Assembly: GCA_965603095.1 (NCBI GenBank) | Contig: CBFDBQ010000075.1 | Location: 1-6,382, forward strand | DNA: 6,382 nucleotides | Source: DAOVVL01 sp965603095 | GTDB taxonomy: Bacteria; Pseudomonadota; Alphaproteobacteria; Rhodospirillales; Magnetovibrionaceae | Direction of reading: 5' to 3' | Shown: in pieces, positions 4,874 through 6,382 of the stretch | How the letters are laid out: each line of letters starts with the position of its first letter | Numbering within the stretch: position 1 is the stretch's first letter | The notes under the pieces: model-generated | What the model saw: only the letters and a program-made list of their open reading frames with translations | Databases searched by the model: none | Told to the model about the DNA's origin: nothing | Made by a program: the position numbers and the translations under genes

Positions 4874-6382
4874 CTACTTCGTAGTCGCAATAAACACCCC
4901 ATCCCAATCGGCGGATGGTGGGTTGATTTTGTATTCAGCAATACGCTCGTCATACAGATCGCACAGCACATCCAAGGTTACCTCGAGGTTCCATGGTTTG
5001 TGCTCGCCATCGCCAAGGGCCCTAATTTCTTTGAGCATTGCAGTGGCCTCATCGAAACGCTGTTGACGATATGCCTCTATGGCCTCATGGATTTTATTTT
5101 GTAACTGCACAAAATCAGGAGAGTTTTTAATATCGGCGTCGCCCATAAGACCGTAAATATAAATTCCTTCGGTTTTGCCCTTAACCTGAATGAAATCAAG
5201 GTCAATGGTGGCTAACCTGTCTTTAACAGCAGCGTTGGTGGTGGAACCAAGAACTATATTCATGCCATAGGTTTTCGATTGCCCTTCCAAACGTGAGGCA
5301 AGGTTTACCGTATCGCCCAACACCGAATAATCAAAACGCTGGTCTGAACCCATGTTACCAACCACGCATTCACCGGTATTAAGGCCAACGCCAACTTTCA
5401 GTGGAATATGCTTGCGCCCTTCTTCGATTGCTTCGGCTTCCAAGCGGTCATTAAGCGGGCCCATTTCACCAATCATTAACAGTGCCGAGACACAGGCATT
5501 ATGAATATGATCTTCATCATCTAGCGGTGCGTTCCAAAACGCCATGATGCAATCACCCATATATTTATCAACGGTGCCTTTGTGTTCCAAAATTACATTG
5601 GTAAGCGGGGTTAGTAATTTATTGATAAGCGCAGTCAGGCCAACCGCATCGAACTGTTCAGAAATAGTGGTAAAACCACGCACATCACAAAACAGCAATG
5701 TCATGTCGCGTTGGTCGCCACCAAGTTTTAATTTGCTTGGGTCGGCGGCAACGGATTCAACCATGTCCGGGGAAAGATATTTTGAAAACGCATCGCGGGT
5801 TTGTTTTTTCTGTGCTTCTTCGCGTGAAAAGTTCAGGTATGTAAGCGTTGAATAAAGAAAAAACATTGCCAATACAGCAAAGGTCATATCAAACAGCATT
5901 TTCTTTTCGGTAAACAAATACCACGAACCGCTTGTCGCTCCGCCTGCCAGCAAAAGAAACACAGCCAGCGTCCATTTGGCACCGACGGTTGGCACCAGCC
6001 AAATAATAAGCAAACCGCCGATGGCAATAAGCATTATTTCAGCACCATTTATCCACGGTGGGCGGGAAAGAAAGTTTCCGGTAAAGGCCGCTTCTATTGC
6101 TTGGGCGTGAATTTCAACTCCTGGAATAACCGGGTCAATTGGGGTGGCGCGAATATCAAGCAGCCCAACCGCCGATGTACCGATTATAGCCATTTTTCCG
6201 CGAATTCTTTTGGGGTCGACCTTGTTGTTTAAAACATCAACCGCTGAAATGTATTTGCTTTTATCGCTCTTGGAAAAATAGGGCCATATTCTGCCCTTGC
6301 CATCGGTTGGCAGCTTTAAGGTGCCACCAGGAAATAAACTATCGGTCATGGCGGCGGATTCAGTATCGCCCATCTGGGTTAA
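4874..6382 (-). CDS. CHASE2-transmembrane class IIIb adenylate cyclase, C-terminal part (runs off right edge)
   Basis: The frame is open to the right edge, giving 502 visible residues; the true start lies outside. Numbering from the first visible Met (6373): end of the extracytoplasmic CHASE2 sensor domain (1-105, 'MAIIGTSAVGLLDIRATPID', 'PGVEIHAQAIEAAF'), three membrane helices (about 111-129, 133-153, 160-181), linker 'FSKYLSPDMVESVA', cyclase domain (about 220-408) and a helical tail ending 'WDGVFIATTK'. Catalytic residues are all present: metal Asp230 (FCDVRGFT) and Asp274 (DKYMGD), substrate Lys270 with Ser350 (DYSVLGD), Asn357 and Arg361 (VNLASR). The Lys/Ser pair fits adenylate rather than guanylate cyclase. 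It should make cAMP at the inner membrane in response to a signal sensed outside. CHASE2 is known as a sensor domain without one common ligand. It converges on the GAF-cyclase cluster. Confidence 0.95.
   Translation of the reverse strand, partial: LTQMGDTESAAMTDSLFPGGTLKLPTDGKGRIWPYFSKSDKSKYISAVDVLNNKVDPKRIRGKMAIIGTSAVGLLDIRATPIDPVIPGVEIHAQAIEAAFTGNFLSRPPWINGAEIMLIAIGGLLIIWLVPTVGAKWTLAVFLLLAGGATSGSWYLFTEKKMLFDMTFAVLAMFFLYSTLTYLNFSREEAQKKQTRDAFSKYLSPDMVESVAADPSKLKLGGDQRDMTLLFCDVRGFTTISEQFDAVGLTALINKLLTPLTNVILEHKGTVDKYMGDCIMAFWNAPLDDEDHIHNACVSALLMIGEMGPLNDRLEAEAIEEGRKHIPLKVGVGLNTGECVVGNMGSDQRFDYSVLGDTVNLASRLEGQSKTYGMNIVLGSTTNAAVKDRLATIDLDFIQVKGKTEGIYIYGLMGDADIKNSPDFVQLQNKIHEAIEAYRQQRFDEATAMLKEIRALGDGEHKPWNLEVTLDVLCDLYDERIAEYKINPPSADWDGVFIATTK

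Noticed and set aside
4633..4971. Longer 112-codon version of the small membrane ORF
   Set aside because: The extra upstream part reads the cyclase tail in a shifted frame and gives an unlikely sequence. The ATG at 4821 has a properly spaced GGAGG.
4688..5104. Plus-strand ORF of 138 codons
   Set aside because: It is antisense to both the CHASE2 cyclase tail and the small membrane ORF, which have better support from homology and from the ribosome site.

Overview
The window looks like a bacterial cyclic-nucleotide signalling locus. It holds two different class III adenylate cyclases in convergent orientation, an upstream coiled-coil partner gene, a stand-alone receiver protein, a small membrane ORF, and the start of a divergent membrane PAS sensor. 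The CHASE2-cyclase architecture, the C-terminal 'WDGV...K' ending of both cyclases and the moderate base composition suggest an alphaproteobacterium or a close proteobacterial relative. That is inference from family resemblance; there is no marker gene here to prove it.

Layout. Positions 1-802 (minus) encode the N-terminal 267 residues of a two-helix membrane protein with two PAS domains; its output domain lies beyond the left edge. Positions 803-1328 are non-coding: an AT-rich tract, two consecutive hairpins (the second with a U tract, so terminator-like) and a weak promoter candidate. Positions 1329-4530 (plus) form a tight three-gene cluster: a 154-residue coiled-coil protein made of four 36-residue repeats, a 783-residue GAF-GAF-PAS-adenylate cyclase with a TPR-like tail (the domain order of Anabaena CyaB1), and a 120-residue single-domain response regulator. 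A terminator-like hairpin closes this cluster at 4521-4549. Positions 4874-6382 (minus) encode the C-terminal 502 residues of a CHASE2-transmembrane-adenylate cyclase; its start is beyond the right edge. Downstream of it on the same strand are a 62-codon ORF for a one-helix membrane protein (4633-4821) and, in the +1 frame immediately after, a second copy of the last 28 codons of the CHASE2 cyclase (4548-4634).

Working together (inference): both cyclases carry the full class IIIb active-site set (two metal Asp, substrate Lys paired with Thr or Ser, Asn and Arg) and should make cAMP from ATP. One is predicted soluble and gated by ligand-binding GAF and PAS domains; the other is membrane-bound and gated by an extracytoplasmic CHASE2 domain. 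The receiver protein and the PAS sensor suggest that phosphorelay signalling is linked to the same pathway.

The least explained items are the duplicated cyclase tail, which differs from its parent mainly at synonymous positions although it sits out of frame behind the small membrane ORF, and the 36-residue-repeat protein in front of the GAF cyclase.
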